Source: Hyphomicrobiaceae bacterium
GTDB lineage: Bacteria; Pseudomonadota; Alphaproteobacteria; Rhizobiales; Hyphomicrobiaceae
Direction of reading: 5' to 3'
Length of the DNA stretch: 6,701 nt
NCBI GenBank assembly: GCA_025359005.1
Contig: JANYHP010000561.1
Location: 1 to 6,701 of the forward strand
The notes below the pieces were generated by a model, which saw only the letters and a program-made list of their open reading frames with translations, ran no database searches and was not told where the DNA came from. Position numbers and translations under genes: made by a program. The first letter of the stretch is position 1. Each line of letters starts with the position of its first letter. Positions 6,384 through 6,701 of the stretch are shown here, piece after piece.

Positions 6384-6401
6384 AACTATTGACCGTCGGC
6401 A
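6371..6401. repeat. Near-perfect 13-bp inverted repeat (dyad), loop of 5
   Basis: TGCCAACGGTCAA (6371-6383) and TTGACCGTCGGCA (6389-6401) are inverted copies matching at 12 of 13 positions around the 5-base centre AACTA. The structure sits in the mfd-to-operon spacer, about 105 bases past the mfd stop and 60 bases upstream of the GT-C gene. No T run follows on either strand. It could be an operator, since each arm carries TTGACC, or an RNA hairpin at the end of the mfd transcript. Confidence 0.7.
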
Positions 6402-6414
6402 CTTGTCCTCGATT

Positions 6415-6455
6415 GCGCGTGCCGACACCGCCACGCGGAGCCGGCCGGCACGCGC
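6415..6455. repeat. Perfect 10-bp inverted repeat with 21-base centre
   Basis: GCGCGTGCCG (6415-6424) and CGGCACGCGC (6446-6455) are exact inverted copies. Inside lies a smaller CCGC-CAC-GCGG hairpin, so a branched or elongated GC-rich fold is possible. It is the first strong structure downstream of mfd on the minus strand and may stop or protect that transcript, but it has no T tract. In such GC-rich DNA some inverted repeats arise by chance. Confidence 0.5.
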
Positions 6456-6506
6456 GGTCAGCGGCAGCATCCGTAAAAACTTTTGGCGGTCAGTATCATC
6501 AGGGCC

Positions 6507-6701
6507 TCACGCCGCCTGCTTCTTGCCTGTCGCGATCTCGGCCAGCGCGCCGGCCAGCGCGCGCACGGCCTTCAGGCGCACGCTCGTATCAGCCCACTCG
6601 CCGCGCACGAGCAAGCGCTGATCCGGCTGCAGTTTGATCGTCGCCTTGTGCTGCGTGATGTATTTGACGAGCGCCTCAGGGTTGGGAAAGCCGCCCTTGC
6701 G
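6507..6701 (-). CDS. mfd: Transcription-repair coupling factor, C-terminal end (partial)
   Basis: Only the last 64 codons and the TGA are inside the window; the rest lies beyond the right edge. The segment GGFPNPEALVKYITQHKATI (3-22), then KLQPDQRLLVRGEW (23-36) and a final Ala/Leu-rich helix with a short Lys/Ala tail, matches the end of the C-terminal (TRCF) domain of Mfd. There PDQ-[KR]-L followed by an aromatic strand and an RLK helix is typical. Mfd displaces RNA polymerase stalled at DNA lesions and recruits UvrA. The C-terminal domain masks the UvrA-binding surface. The fragment is too short to judge the whole gene. It lies 195 bases upstream of the glycosyltransferase operon on the same strand. 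Confidence 0.8.
   Translation of the reverse strand, partial: RKGGFPNPEALVKYITQHKATIKLQPDQRLLVRGEWADTSVRLKAVRALAGALAEIATGKKQAA

Noticed and set aside
5268..6392. 374-codon plus-strand open frame opposite the GT-C-like gene
   Set aside because: Its composition is extremely rich in Arg, Gln and His, as expected from the antisense of Leu/Ala-rich membrane codons in high-GC DNA. No motif was seen.
1..6701. CRISPR array, insertion sequence, integrase or phage genes
   Set aside because: I looked for spaced direct repeats, terminal inverted repeats and transposase or integrase motifs and found none. Mobility is therefore not claimed despite the odd gene order.

Overview
The window is GC-rich DNA from what is most likely an alphaproteobacterium, possibly of the Rhodospirillales. 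I infer this from a short mitochondrial-ND3-like NuoA, an ELM1 (DUF1022) protein, the style of the Mfd C-terminus, and long antisense open frames of the kind high-GC coding DNA produces. The genus cannot be named from the sequence alone.

Left part (1-1240). On the minus strand lies a complete nuoA (complex I subunit A). Its stop codon overlaps the apparent TTG start of an acyltransferase-3 family membrane protein that runs off the left edge. The gene normally expected after nuoA is nuoB, and it is not there. A tRNA-Val gene (anticodon TAC, encoded CCA) points the opposite way on the plus strand, with a possible promoter just upstream.

Middle part (1338-3237, plus strand). Three genes probably form a unit: an ELM1-like protein with a GT-B-like character, a 2-oxoglutarate/Fe(II) dioxygenase with a good ribosome binding site, and a 67-residue two-helix membrane protein whose GTG start overlaps the dioxygenase stop. 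The small gene runs 50 bases into the convergent operon.

Right part (3188-6311, minus strand). A tightly overlapping operon encodes a 612-residue GT-C-like polytopic membrane protein, a soluble family-2 glycosyltransferase and a GtrA-family small membrane protein. Its make-up suggests decoration of a surface glycan or lipid: a lipid-linked sugar moved across the membrane by the GtrA-type protein and transferred on the outside by the GT-C-type protein. The family-2 enzyme lacks the membrane anchor of classical GtrB, so this is not a standard gtrABC set.

Right edge (6312-6701). A 195-base spacer holds two inverted repeats, one of which contains TTGACC on both strands. The C-terminal 64 codons of mfd (transcription-repair coupling factor) follow on the minus strand.

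The common theme is cell-envelope glycan or lipid modification beside displaced housekeeping genes (nuoA, tRNA-Val, mfd). I see no transposase, integrase, CRISPR array or phage gene.
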